DNA from: Streptomyces sp. TG1A-60
GTDB taxonomy: Bacteria; Actinomycetota; Actinomycetes; Streptomycetales; Streptomycetaceae
Assembly: GCF_037201975.1 (NCBI RefSeq)
Contig: NZ_CP147520.1
Span: 4,588,001 to 4,652,000, forward strand
Length of the DNA: 64,000 nt
Direction of reading: 5' to 3'
Part shown: one piece after another, positions 35,319 to 44,426 of the stretch
Position numbering within the stretch: position 1 is the stretch's first letter
Layout: the number at the start of each line of letters is the position of its first letter
Position numbers and translations under genes: made by a program
The notes under the pieces: model-generated
Databases searched by the model: none
Seen by the model: only the letters and a program-made list of their open reading frames with translations
Told to the model about the DNA's origin: nothing

Positions 35319-36926
35319 CTACGCCCTGCTCACCGCCGTCAGGATCTCCGGCAGCCGCCCGGCCGTCCGGGGCGCCGCCAGCCGCAGGCCCAGTACGGCG
35401 ATCCCCGCCCCGTACGCCGCCCCCGCCGGCAGCAGCAGCCACGTCCAGGACTCCCCGCCCGCCGACACATGCAGCCAGATGGTGAGTCCGATGACCGGCA
35501 GGCACAGGAGCGCGGAGGCCACCATGCCGCCGAAGATGGAGATCCAGGCGAGGCCGGCCTGGCCGGGGGCGACGTTCTTGTACCCCTCCTGGGGGATGGA
35601 GTAGGGGAAGCGGGCGGAGGCCCAGGCGCCGGTGGCGAGCATGGCGCCGAGAAGGGCGAAGGAGAGGCCCAGGGCCTCGGGGAGGGCGGCCCAGTCGCCG
35701 AGGAGCGCGGCGGTCAGGACGGTGACGAACGTGGCGAACGGCAGGGTGATGGACAGCAACGCCAAAGCCCGGCCACGGAGTTCGAGGTACGCGTCCCGTG
35801 CGGAGGAGATGGTCGTGGCGACCGTCCAGAACGCCGAGCTGTCCTGTCCGAACTGGTTGTACATCAGGATCCCGAGCATCCCCGCCGCGAAGCAGGCGAA
35901 GTAGATCGAGCCGGTGCCCTGCAGGGCGTTGAAGACGGGCACGATCAGGCCGATGGCCAGCGAGGTCACCCAGGCCGCCTTCGTCTTCGGCTCGCGCCAG
36001 ACGTAGCGCAGACTGCGCTCCATGATCGTGCCGGTGCGGCCCGGGGGGAGCAGTCGGCTCAGGCCGGTGGAGCGCGTCCGCTTCCGTGTCCCGCCCGCCG
36101 CCACCGCCTGGAGCGTCGAGCCGTCCGGTGAGGTCATCAGCCGGGTCAGCGTCCGTGACCACATCCTCAGCAGTGCCGCCAACGCGAGCCCGGCCAGGGC
36201 GAGCCGGGCCGCCCCGACGCCGTACGACCCCTCGCTCATCGACTGCACCGCGCCGAGTGCCGACGCCGGCGGGATCCAGCCGAGCACGTCCGCCACCGGG
36301 TCGAGCCGGCCGAGGCCGGACGAACCCAGGCGCTGGATGCCGAAGTTGACGACCTGGAGGCCGACGGCGATCACGAGACCGCTCAGGACGGCCAGGTCGC
36401 GGCCCCGGCGGCTGGTCAGGAGCCGGATGTTCGCGGCGGCCACCGCACGGGCGAGCGCCACACAGCCGAGCAGGACGAGGGGGACGGCGGCCACGGCCGT
36501 GACGTACGCGGCCGGTCCGTGCGCCACCGCGATGACCGAGCCCAGCAGCAGGCACAGGGTGAACAGCGGGCCGATGCCCACCAGCGAGGCCGTGAGCAGC
36601 GCCCGTACGAGCGGGCGCGGGCGCAGCGGCAGCATCACCAGCCGGGTCGGATCGAGCGTCTCGTCCCCGCTGGGGAAGAACAGCGGCATCACCGCCCACC
36701 CGAGCGCCAGCAGCGCCACCAGCGGCACGGCCACGCCCGCCGCGTGCTCGTCGCCCCGGAGCGCGATCAGCCCGATCAGCTGGAGCGCCGCGAACAGCAG
36801 CACGACCACCACGGACGCGACATACGCGGCCCGCCGCCCGGCGGACTGCCGCAGCCCGTTCCGCAGCAGCGACAGCTTCAGCCGTACGACGACGGAGGTC
36901 ACCGACGCGGCGCCCGCGGCGCTCAT
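35319..36926 (-). CDS. ABC transporter permease
   Basis: A 535-residue membrane protein with about twelve hydrophobic helices in two halves, separated by a cytoplasmic loop (about 250-300: TSPDGSTLQAVAAGGTRKRT, then GRTGTIMERSLRYVWREPKT). This is the layout of large ABC-2-type exporter permeases. Its ATG overlaps the stop of the ATPase gene (ATGA), so the two form one exporter. The substrate is unknown; exporters of this form often handle lipids, peptides or drugs. Confidence 0.88.
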   Translation of the reverse strand: MSAAGAASVTSVVVRLKLSLLRNGLRQSAGRRAAYVASVVVVLLFAALQLIGLIALRGDEHAAGVAVPLVALLALGWAVMPLFFPSGDETLDPTRLVMLPLRPRPLVRALLTASLVGIGPLFTLCLLLGSVIAVAHGPAAYVTAVAAVPLVLLGCVALARAVAAANIRLLTSRRGRDLAVLSGLVIAVGLQVVNFGIQRLGSSGLGRLDPVADVLGWIPPASALGAVQSMSEGSYGVGAARLALAGLALAALLRMWSRTLTRLMTSPDGSTLQAVAAGGTRKRTRSTGLSRLLPPGRTGTIMERSLRYVWREPKTKAAWVTSLAIGLIVPVFNALQGTGSIYFACFAAGMLGILMYNQFGQDSSAFWTVATTISSARDAYLELRGRALALLSITLPFATFVTVLTAALLGDWAALPEALGLSFALLGAMLATGAWASARFPYSIPQEGYKNVAPGQAGLAWISIFGGMVASALLCLPVIGLTIWLHVSAGGESWTWLLLPAGAAYGAGIAVLGLRLAAPRTAGRLPEILTAVSRA

Positions 36927-37702
36927 CGGCCCGCCCTGCCGCCCAGCCAGTCCAGGTCCAACCCGGTGTCCCGCCCGGTCGCCCCCACCAGGTCCAGGAA
37001 CGCCCTCTGCAGCGAGGGCGCGTCACCCCGTACGTCGGCGAGGGGGCCGTGGGCGCGGATGCGGCCGGCGACCAGGACGGCCACCCAGTCGCAGAGGGAC
37101 TCGACCAGCTCCATGACATGGGAGGAGAAGACGACCGTGGCGCCTGAGGCGGTGTACCGCTCCAGCACGCCCCGGATGGTCTGGGCGGAGACGGGGTCGA
37201 CACCCTCGAACGGCTCGTCCAGGAAGAGGACTTCGGGGTTGTGGAGGAGGGCCGCGGCGAGACCGATCTTCTTGCGCATGCCCGTCGAGTAGTCGACCAC
37301 GAGCTTGTGCTGGGCGCCCGCGAGGTCGAGCACGTCCAGGAGCTGGGTGGCCCGCCTGTCGACCTCGGCGCCGGGCAGGCCGCGCAACCGGCCCGTGTAG
37401 GAGAGGAGTTCACGCCCGGTGAGGCGGTCGAAGAGGCGCAGCCCCTCCGGCAGGACGCCGATGTGGGCCTTCACCCCGACCGGGTCCCGCCACACGTCGT
37501 GGCCGACGACCTCCACCAGGCCCTCGTCGGGGCGCAGCAGGCCGGTGACCATCGACAAGGTGGTGGTCTTCCCGGCTCCGTTGGGCCCGACCAACCCGAT
37601 GAACCGCCCCGCGGGCAGCTCCAGATCGATCCCGGCGACAGCGGCCTGGGCTCCGAACCGCTTCCAGAGCCCCTGGACACGTACAGCGGCGACAGCACTC
37701 AC
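36923..37702 (-). CDS. ABC transporter ATP-binding protein
   Basis: A 259-residue ATPase subunit. Walker A is GPNGAGKTTT (about 38-47), the signature is YSTGMRKKIGLAAAL, Walker B is VLFLDEPFEGVD, and the switch His is in VFSSHVMELVE. It pairs with the permease encoded directly downstream. GTG 37702 follows GGAAGGAGCAACCGGT. The upstream prim-pol gene is separate by 119 nt. Confidence 0.94.
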   Translation of the reverse strand: MSAVAAVRVQGLWKRFGAQAAVAGIDLELPAGRFIGLVGPNGAGKTTTLSMVTGLLRPDEGLVEVVGHDVWRDPVGVKAHIGVLPEGLRLFDRLTGRELLSYTGRLRGLPGAEVDRRATQLLDVLDLAGAQHKLVVDYSTGMRKKIGLAAALLHNPEVLFLDEPFEGVDPVSAQTIRGVLERYTASGATVVFSSHVMELVESLCDWVAVLVAGRIRAHGPLADVRGDAPSLQRAFLDLVGATGRDTGLDLDWLGGRAGR

Positions 37703-37821
37703 ACCGGTTGCTCCTTCCGGTAGACGGGGCACCGACGCCCCGTACGGGCGCGGGGGGACTGCGCGGGCGACCACGAGCGAACCGCAGCCGCACAACCTAC
37801 CCGCAGTCCCCGCCCGGAGCG

Positions 37822-38511
37822 TTACCGGCGCCCGTCCCGCCCACACGCGTAGGCGAGCGGCGAGATCAGCTCCTCCGCGTCCGGCAGCCACCGGTTGGCC
37901 GGGGTGGGCCGCCGCGCCCACTGGACGGCTCCACGCGATCCGTACCGCGTCGGCGGAGCCGCCACGTACTCGCCCTCGCCCAGCGCCCTGAGGTCGAGCG
38001 AGAGCGGGGACCAGCCCAACTTCCGTACCAGATCGGGGACTTTGGCGGAGGCGCCGGGCAGCACGAAGAACTGCATCCGGCGGTCCGGCGTCCAGGTGAC
38101 CGGCCCGAGCGTCAGCTCCATCCGCTCCATGCGGGCCAGGGCGAGCAGGCCGGCGGTCTCGGGAACGTCGATCGTGTCGAACGTACGGCCGGTCGGCAGC
38201 AGGATCGAAGCGGTGGGCTGCTTGGACCACAGACGGCGTGCGACGGTCGCACTGCCTGTCGCCTGGGTCGCCCAGTCCTCGTCCTCGCGCGCCGGGTGCG
38301 CGCCGGGGGCGGCGCACGCCGTGTTGCCGCAGGAGCAGTGCTGCACCCCGTCGACGGCTTCCAGCCACGTACCGGGGAACACGTCCCAGTGGCGTTCTTC
38401 CGCGTAGCGAACGGCGGTGTCCAGCAGCGATTCGCCGCGCTGCTTCGGGATTTGGGCAGCTTCAGGGCCCGCGATGGTCTCTTCCACGATGAACACAACT
38501 CTAGCGGTCAT
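37822..38511 (-). CDS. Bifunctional DNA primase/polymerase (prim-pol) domain protein
   Basis: A 229-residue protein resembling the N-terminal prim-pol domain of actinobacterial replication-like proteins: AVRYAEERHWDVFPGTWLEA, CSCGNTACAAPGAHP (cysteine knuckle), LWSKQPTASILLPTGRTFD, and QFFVLPGASA. In active archaeo-eukaryotic primases the core has DxD and a later His; here the corresponding stretch reads TFDTIDVP, so activity is doubtful. Stand-alone proteins of this type are common in Streptomyces core chromosomes. The start at ATG 38511 could instead be internal. Confidence 0.75.
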   Translation of the reverse strand: MTARVVFIVEETIAGPEAAQIPKQRGESLLDTAVRYAEERHWDVFPGTWLEAVDGVQHCSCGNTACAAPGAHPAREDEDWATQATGSATVARRLWSKQPTASILLPTGRTFDTIDVPETAGLLALARMERMELTLGPVTWTPDRRMQFFVLPGASAKVPDLVRKLGWSPLSLDLRALGEGEYVAAPPTRYGSRGAVQWARRPTPANRWLPDAEELISPLAYACGRDGRR

Positions 38512-38860
38512 CAGGGGTTACGGATGTCACATGCGCGGGGGAGGGCATCATCGACCGGGTCGGGGCGCATGGGTGCACGGCCGGGGGCGCGCGAGAGGGA
38601 TCACGGAGTCGGCCGGGTAGCCACGTGTGGGGTACAGCATCCGTGTTTACCCCGGCAATCCTGGAATGTCTCGCATCTTCGGTATGTCGGTGGGGCATTG
38701 ATCTTCGAGGCCGGATCCTTTCGATAGGCGGGTACGCGCTTTCGGTACGCGTGTTCGACGTGCGTCGGTGCCGCGTGACCGCGTGTGCGAAGAGGTCCGA
38801 CCGCTGAGGACACGTCAACTCGGTGCGTGGGCAGGGCACCACAGCCACAGGGGGTACTTC
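38512..38860. other. Divergent intergenic region upstream of the NsdA-like gene
   Basis: 349 nt with several AT-richer patches (for example GTGTTTACC and TTGATCTTCGAGGCCGGATCC, read in two parts, followed by GATAGG). It presumably carries promoters for both flanking genes. No palindromic operator longer than 6 bp per arm was found. Confidence 0.4.
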
Positions 38861-40243
38861 ATGGCCGCAAGGCCGCTCGTCGCCAGGCAGCCGAACGAAC
38901 GACTGCAGGCGCTGATCCAGGAAGCGGGCTGCTCCAACGCGGGGCTGGCCCGGCGGGTCAACATGTGCGGCGCGGAGCACGGTCTCGATCTCCGCTACGA
39001 CAAGACGTCCGTCGCCCGCTGGCTGCGTGGACAGCAGCCTCGGGGCCGGGCGCCCGCGATCATCGCCGAGGCGCTCGGCCGGAAGCTGGGCCGGACGGTC
39101 ACGATCGACGAGATCGGCATGGCCAACGGCAAGAACCTCGCGTCCGGCGTCGGCCTCCAGTTCTCGCCGACGGTACTGGGAGCCATCGAGCAGGTCTGCG
39201 AGCTGTGGCGCAGCGACGTGGGGCGGCGGGACTTCCTCTCGGGGTCGTCCGTCGCCGCCTCCGCGCTCGTCGAGCCCAGCCGTGACTGGCTGATCTCCAC
39301 GCCGGACTCCCAGGTGGCCCGCCCGGCCGGGCCACGGGTCGGTCCGGCCGACGTGGCGGCCGTGCGCGCGATGACGCAGTCGCTCGTCGACCTGGACCAT
39401 CAGTACGGCAGCGGACATGTACGGCCGGTCGTCGTGCACTACCTCAACAGCGTCGTCTCGGGGCTGCTGGCCGGCTCCTACCGGGAGGCGGTCGGGCGGG
39501 AGTTGTTCGCGGCGGTCGCCCGGCTGACCGAACTCGCCGGGTACATGGCCGTCGACACCGGGCAGCCCGGCCTCGCCCAGCGGTACTACATCCAGGCGCT
39601 CCGCCTCGCGCATGCGGCGGGTGACCGCGCGTACGGCGGGTATGTGCTCGCCGCGTCCATGAGCCATCTCGCCGCGCAGCTCGGAAACCCCCGGGAGATC
39701 GCGCAGTTGGCGCGCGCGGCGCAGGAAGGGGCGCGGGGACGGGCCACGCCGCGCGCGGAGTCGATGTTCCACGCGGCGGAGGCGCGCGGGCACGCGCTGA
39801 TGGGCGACGCGCGCGCCGCGCAGGCGGCGGCGGGGCGCGCCGTCGAGGCGCTGGAGGCGGCGGACCCCTCGGCAGGGGACGACCCGACGTGGATCGGGCA
39901 CTTCGACGAGGCCTATCTGGCAGACGAGTTGGCCCACTGCCACCGCGACCTCGGACAGGCCGAGGCGGCGGCCCGGCGGGCCGAGGAGGCGCTGGCCGGG
40001 TGTCCCGAGTCACGGGCCCGGCGGCGGGCCATCGGGTATGTGCTGCTCGCCACGGCACAGGCACAGCGGCGGGAAGTCGAACAGGCCTGTCATACGGGGC
40101 TGAAGGCGGTGGAGTTGCTGGGGTCGCTCCGGTCGAACCGGGGGGCGGAGTACCTGGAGGACTTCCAGCAGCGGCTGGAGCCGTTTCGGGAGGAGGCGGT
40201 GGTCCGGGAGTTCGGGGAGCGGATGGACTTGCAGGCGGCGTAG
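38861..40243 (+). CDS. NsdA-like helix-turn-helix regulator with TPR-like C-terminus
   Basis: A 460-residue regulator. Residues about 10-60 form an unusual HTH (NERLQALIQEAGCSNAGLAR, then DKTSVARWLRGQQPRGRAPA). Then come a DNA-backbone-binding-like segment and a long all-helical part (about 150-450) with TPR-like pairs such as LAQRYYIQALRLAHAAGDRA and ADELAHCHRDLGQAEAAARR. It is highly conserved among streptomycetes and belongs to the same group as NsdA, a repressor of sporulation and antibiotic production. ATG 38861 has ACAGGGGGT upstream. The function is inferred from that relation. Confidence 0.88.
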   Translation: MAARPLVARQPNERLQALIQEAGCSNAGLARRVNMCGAEHGLDLRYDKTSVARWLRGQQPRGRAPAIIAEALGRKLGRTVTIDEIGMANGKNLASGVGLQFSPTVLGAIEQVCELWRSDVGRRDFLSGSSVAASALVEPSRDWLISTPDSQVARPAGPRVGPADVAAVRAMTQSLVDLDHQYGSGHVRPVVVHYLNSVVSGLLAGSYREAVGRELFAAVARLTELAGYMAVDTGQPGLAQRYYIQALRLAHAAGDRAYGGYVLAASMSHLAAQLGNPREIAQLARAAQEGARGRATPRAESMFHAAEARGHALMGDARAAQAAAGRAVEALEAADPSAGDDPTWIGHFDEAYLADELAHCHRDLGQAEAAARRAEEALAGCPESRARRRAIGYVLLATAQAQRREVEQACHTGLKAVELLGSLRSNRGAEYLEDFQQRLEPFREEAVVREFGERMDLQAA

Positions 40244-40434
40244 GCGCTCCGGGGGCCGGGGCTCGGGTTTCACGGCCGGTCGCGGGCTCCGCGTGGCCGG
40301 TCGCGCGCCCCGCACGGGGGAAGGTTCTGCGTGGCTTTCATGGGTGTCCGGGGCACAGGTGGTGCATGGCTTGTCACCGAGACCCGGTAGCGTGAGCCGA
40401 CGATTCCGCAAGTCCCCCATTCGTAGGAGTCCCG

Positions 40435-42045
40435 GTGACGCAGAGTGGACAGGGCGAGGAGCCCTCGGCGCGGACCGCGCGCGAAGGCATCGTGCTGCCC
40501 TCGGACGGTGGCGCGCCCCTTCTGCCGAGCGATCTGCCGACGGACCCGGTCCAGCCGTGGGAGCGCCGGTGGGGCCCTGAGGGGACCGCCGCGCCCGCCC
40601 TGCCGCACACCGATCAGTGGGGCGGAGCTCCCAACCCGGAGTGGGGCGGCCAGGGGACGCACGACGCGTACGGCGCCCAGGGCGTCCAGGGCGGGTACGG
40701 CCCCCAGGGCGCCTGGGACGGGCAGGACGGTCAGGGCGCCCGGGACGGTCAGCGCGGGATGCCGTTGCCGCCGGAGGGCGCGCAGGGGCCGTCGTACGGT
40801 GTCGAGGGGTACGGCGGCGCGGGCTCGGGTGCTCCGCTGCCGCCGGTTGCCGCGCCGCAGTCGCCGCAGAGTGCGCCGCTGCCGCCCATGGACGAGGCGG
40901 CCACTCAGTACATCCCTCCTGTCCCGCAGGCCGGGGCCGTGCCCATGGACGAAGGCGCGACGCAGTTCCTGCCGCCGGTGGCCCCGCAGGCGCCCGCCGC
41001 GGAGGCCGCCACGCAGTTCCTGCCGCCGGTGGGACCGGGCGCGCTGCCGCCGGAGGCGTCGGCCGCCGCGACGACGTACCTGCCGCGGGTACCGGACAAC
41101 GGCGCCATGCCGCTGCCGCCCGCCGGGAACCCGGACGCCGAGGCCACGCAGTACATACCGCCGGTGGAAGGGCAGCCCCAGCCGTACGGCGCGCCGCAGC
41201 GGGCACAGCAGCAGCCGGACGTGTTCGACAGTCTCTTCCGGAGCGAGTCGGGGGCCGGGACCGGGGGAGCCGCCGGGGCCACGCAGCAACTGCCGAAGAT
41301 CGAACACCCGTCGGCCGCACGGGCACCCCAGGGGCCCGGTCACGGTGGTCATGCCGGTCACGGTGGTCACGGCGGGCGGGCCTCCGCGAGACGCGAGAGC
41401 GGTGGCGGAGGGGGCCGTACGGGGTCCCGGGTGCCGCTCATCGCCGCGCTCGGTGTGGGGATCGCCGTGCTCGGGATCGGGGCGGGTGCCCTGATGTCCG
41501 GCTCGGGGAGCGACCGGTCCCAGGACGACAACAAGCCCGTCTCCGCGACCGGGGCCGCGCCCCGGGAGTCGGCACCCCCGTCGGCGGACCCGGCGAAGGA
41601 GCAGGCCGTCGCGCTCGACAAGCTGCTGGCGGACAGCGGCGACAGCCGGAGCAGCGTGATCAAGGCGGTCGCGAACATCAAGACCTGCACCAACCTGGGC
41701 CAGGCCGCCACCGACCTCCGGGACGCCGCCGCCCAGCGCAACGACCTGGTGACCAGGCTCGGCGAGCTGTCCGTGGACAAGCTGCCGGACAACGTGGCCC
41801 TGACCACCGCGCTCACCAAGGCATGGAAGGCCTCGGCCTCCGCCGACAACCACTACGCGGCCTGGGCCGACCAGGCCGCCGGGAAGAAGGGCTGCCGGAA
41901 GGGCCAGGCCCGCACCACCGGGCAGACCCAGGCCGGCAACGCGGCCAGCGGCACCGCGAGCGCCGAGAAGGCCAAGGCCGCCGAGCTGTGGAACGTGATC
42001 GCCACCACCTACGGCCTGACGGAGCGCCAGGCGGTCCAGCTGTAG
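40435..42045 (+). CDS. Membrane protein with repeated ATQ-x-x-PPV motifs
   Basis: A 536-residue single-pass protein. The cytoplasmic N-terminal 330 residues are disordered and rich in Gly, Gln and Pro, with six copies of ATQ(Y/F)(I/L)PPV or close variants (at 156, 175, 192, 212, 237 and 282). A His/Gly-rich stretch (301-314) and a basic patch precede one membrane helix (332-354). The outside domain (about 390-536) is helical with two cysteines. Threonines in TQ-x-hydrophobic settings are typical targets of Ser/Thr kinases and FHA readers; that role is an inference. GTG 40435 follows TAGGAG. Confidence 0.75.
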   Translation: MTQSGQGEEPSARTAREGIVLPSDGGAPLLPSDLPTDPVQPWERRWGPEGTAAPALPHTDQWGGAPNPEWGGQGTHDAYGAQGVQGGYGPQGAWDGQDGQGARDGQRGMPLPPEGAQGPSYGVEGYGGAGSGAPLPPVAAPQSPQSAPLPPMDEAATQYIPPVPQAGAVPMDEGATQFLPPVAPQAPAAEAATQFLPPVGPGALPPEASAAATTYLPRVPDNGAMPLPPAGNPDAEATQYIPPVEGQPQPYGAPQRAQQQPDVFDSLFRSESGAGTGGAAGATQQLPKIEHPSAARAPQGPGHGGHAGHGGHGGRASARRESGGGGGRTGSRVPLIAALGVGIAVLGIGAGALMSGSGSDRSQDDNKPVSATGAAPRESAPPSADPAKEQAVALDKLLADSGDSRSSVIKAVANIKTCTNLGQAATDLRDAAAQRNDLVTRLGELSVDKLPDNVALTTALTKAWKASASADNHYAAWADQAAGKKGCRKGQARTTGQTQAGNAASGTASAEKAKAAELWNVIATTYGLTERQAVQL

Positions 42046-42308
42046 CGGCACCGTGGCCACGGGTGGCCACCGGTCCGTGGCCGAGCGGCTGTCGCCGGCT
42101 CCGAGGCGAGGGGCCGTCTCCGCACCCGAGGCAGCCGACCGATGGCCGACCGGGCCCCACATCGAACGACTGTTCAGTCAGTCCCGGTCCGGGGCCGAGT
42201 TCGCGGACGAGGTCGTTGTCCGGCCTGAGGCCCCGGTCCGGCTCGCTGCCGGGCGCGGCTCGCGGCCGGGTCCAATGCGCGGCCGGGCCCGGTTCGTGGC
42301 CCGGTGGT

Positions 42309-43622
42309 TCAGCCCTCCGCCTCCACCAGGGTCTTCTCCACGTTCACGAAACCCTGCCGGGCGGCGGTCAGTTGACCGTTGCGTACGACCTGGAAGGTGA
42401 CCTCGGCGTTGATCAGCCGGGGGAAGTCGGCGGCGGCGATGAGGTCCTCGAAGCGCCAGCGGAGCGGCGGGGTCAGTCCGCCCGTGGCGACCTTCAGACC
42501 GTCGTCGAGGACCCGGCGGATCGCGTGGGAGGTCACCTCGCCGTCGCCGATCCTCTCGATGGCGGTCGTCAGGACGGTGTACGCGATCCACGTGGTCTGC
42601 ACACCCGGATCCGCCGGGTCGATCCGGTTGTCGTCGAAGGCGTGCTCCCGGATCACCTTCTTCATCCGGTCCCACCGCTTGTCGGACTCCACCGGATACC
42701 AGCCGGTGACGTACGACCCCTCGTACGGTCCCGAACTGCCGCCGGTCGCGTCGAGCACCGTCTGGTCGACGCTGCCGAGGACGGTGCCGGTACGGACGGC
42801 CGGGTAGTCGTCGCGGTCGCGGCGGAAGGAGTCCATGAAGGTGAAGGTGCGGTCGCCGAGCGCGGGCACCACGCACCCCCGCGCGGCCGGGTCGGCGGTC
42901 GCCCGCCGCAGCGCCTCCTGCGCGTGCCCCGCGTACTCGTTCGCGTCCTCGGCGGCCAGCTGGTCCTCCGACTCGTCGTGGCCCGCCGACCGCAGCCCCG
43001 AGTCCAGCAGCAGCGGCAGCTGGTCGCCGGCTATCGAGTCCGGGCGTACGAGGGCGACGGGGCCGCAGGCCTTGGCGAGCTGTTCGCCGAGGCCTGCCAT
43101 GAGCGCGGCCTGGCCGCCGTTGACCGGGTAGGACAGGGAGCTGGAGAACTCGTCGTCGGTGACGCCGTAGCCGCCGATGTACGGGATGCCGGCGGACTCC
43201 AGCGGGGCGAGGTAGGAGCGGCCGTGCTGGCTGTAGGAACCGACGACCGCGACGACGTCCTCGGCGGCGGCCCGGCGGGCACACTTCGCGGCGGCCACGG
43301 TCTCGTTGCGGTCGTTGCAGGTGAGGATCCTCAGCTCGCGGCCGTTGATGCCGCCGCCCGCGTTGATCCAGCGGGCGTAGGCCTTGGCCATGGCCGGCAT
43401 GCCGGGCTTGTTGGTGGCGGCCGTCTTCTCGGGTGCCCAGGTCATGACGGTGATGGGGCCGTCCCCGGAACCCCCCGTGGTGCCGGGGACGGCCCCGCAC
43501 CCGGCGGCGAGTGACGCGCACGCCGCCAGCGTGGTGGCCGTGGTGGCTCTTGCCAGGCGTCGGGTGAAGCCACTGGCGAGGCCTTGGGGAGCGGGGGTCC
43601 GTCGTGCCTGGAAGCCGGTCAT
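42309..43622 (-). CDS. Branched-chain-amino-acid-type ABC substrate-binding lipoprotein
   Basis: A 437-residue exported receptor. The signal ends in a lipobox (LAAGC, Cys about 42), so it is a membrane-anchored lipoprotein. The body is a type I periplasmic-binding fold of the LivJ class: AKAYARWINAGGGINGRELR, VVAVVGSYSQHG (binding loop), IPYIGGYGVTDDE and the C-terminal WIAYTVLTTAIERIG. No transporter genes are adjacent, so it may serve a transporter elsewhere or act as a sensor. The start is ATG 43622 or, adding seven residues, GTG 43643; the ribosome-binding site does not decide. Confidence 0.86.
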   Translation of the reverse strand: MTGFQARRTPAPQGLASGFTRRLARATTATTLAACASLAAGCGAVPGTTGGSGDGPITVMTWAPEKTAATNKPGMPAMAKAYARWINAGGGINGRELRILTCNDRNETVAAAKCARRAAAEDVVAVVGSYSQHGRSYLAPLESAGIPYIGGYGVTDDEFSSSLSYPVNGGQAALMAGLGEQLAKACGPVALVRPDSIAGDQLPLLLDSGLRSAGHDESEDQLAAEDANEYAGHAQEALRRATADPAARGCVVPALGDRTFTFMDSFRRDRDDYPAVRTGTVLGSVDQTVLDATGGSSGPYEGSYVTGWYPVESDKRWDRMKKVIREHAFDDNRIDPADPGVQTTWIAYTVLTTAIERIGDGEVTSHAIRRVLDDGLKVATGGLTPPLRWRFEDLIAAADFPRLINAEVTFQVVRNGQLTAARQGFVNVEKTLVEAEG

Positions 43623-43750
43623 GGCCCCGCACGATTCCGTCACATAACCAACCCGGGCGTGACGGATGGTCAACGTGAAGTGACCGGGAGGTGAATTGCG
43701 GGGAGCTACGATCGTGTTTTCGAGTGGTTTCAGAGAGGAACGCACGATCG

Positions 43751-44251
43751 ATGACCGTCCAAGGTCCGGAGACCTCTTCCCGCCGCGGGCGTCGCTCGTC
43801 CACCATGGGCGGCATGCCACTGAACGACATGCCGTGGTGGCGCTGGCGCAGCAATGTGCGCTCCGCGCTGCACATGCTCTCCGACCCCCCGTTCCAGCAG
43901 AACGTCTGGCTGGCCGGTGTCGACGGGTACGGGGACGTCACCGACGCCGTGTACCGCCTGGTCGAGGACACCTGGCTGGACAACTGGTCCGCCGACAAGT
44001 ACGTGGGCACGATATTCCGGGACGCCCAGGAGGCCGCCCTGGTCGACACCGCTGTGCTGCGGGTGCTGCGGATCATGCACCAGGTCGGCCCGGACGCCCA
44101 GGTCTCCGCGTACCTCGACCACCCGGCCTGGCCCGAAGCGGTCCGCGCGGCCCGCGAGGCCCATGTGCGCCTCTCGGCGAGCGACGGGGAGGACCCGGAC
44201 ACCGCGCCACGCACGCTTGAGGTGCTGCGGATCATGACGCGAGCGGCTTGA
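43751..44251 (+). CDS. SCO4402-family conserved protein
   Basis: A protein of 166 residues. After a basic leader it has GGMPLNDMPWWRWRSNVRSA, VWLAGVDGYGDVTDAVYRLV, TWLDNWSADKYVGTIFRD and a C-terminal helix pair. The pattern matches the family named after SCO4402, which is conserved in streptomycetes next to purU, as here. It contains no catalytic or membrane motif. ATG 43751 is used; an internal ATG before GGMPL is possible. Confidence 0.82.
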   Translation: MTVQGPETSSRRGRRSSTMGGMPLNDMPWWRWRSNVRSALHMLSDPPFQQNVWLAGVDGYGDVTDAVYRLVEDTWLDNWSADKYVGTIFRDAQEAALVDTAVLRVLRIMHQVGPDAQVSAYLDHPAWPEAVRAAREAHVRLSASDGEDPDTAPRTLEVLRIMTRAA

Positions 44252-44426
44252 GGGTGGCTTGCGGGCCCTCGGGCCGAGGACCCCTCAGGATCTCGGGGCG
44301 GGCCCCTCAGGTCCTCGGGGCGGGGACCCGCAAGGACCGAGCCGATCGGGAAGGCGGCGGGTGGCGGGCCGTCCGGGCTTCGGGACGATTGCCGACACGG
44401 GTACGCCCTATGGGACCCTGTCGGGC

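Noticed and set aside
40617..43514. 965-codon plus-strand frame
   Set aside because: Runs through the ATQ protein in another frame and opposite the lipoprotein; Arg/Gly-rich, no family resemblance.
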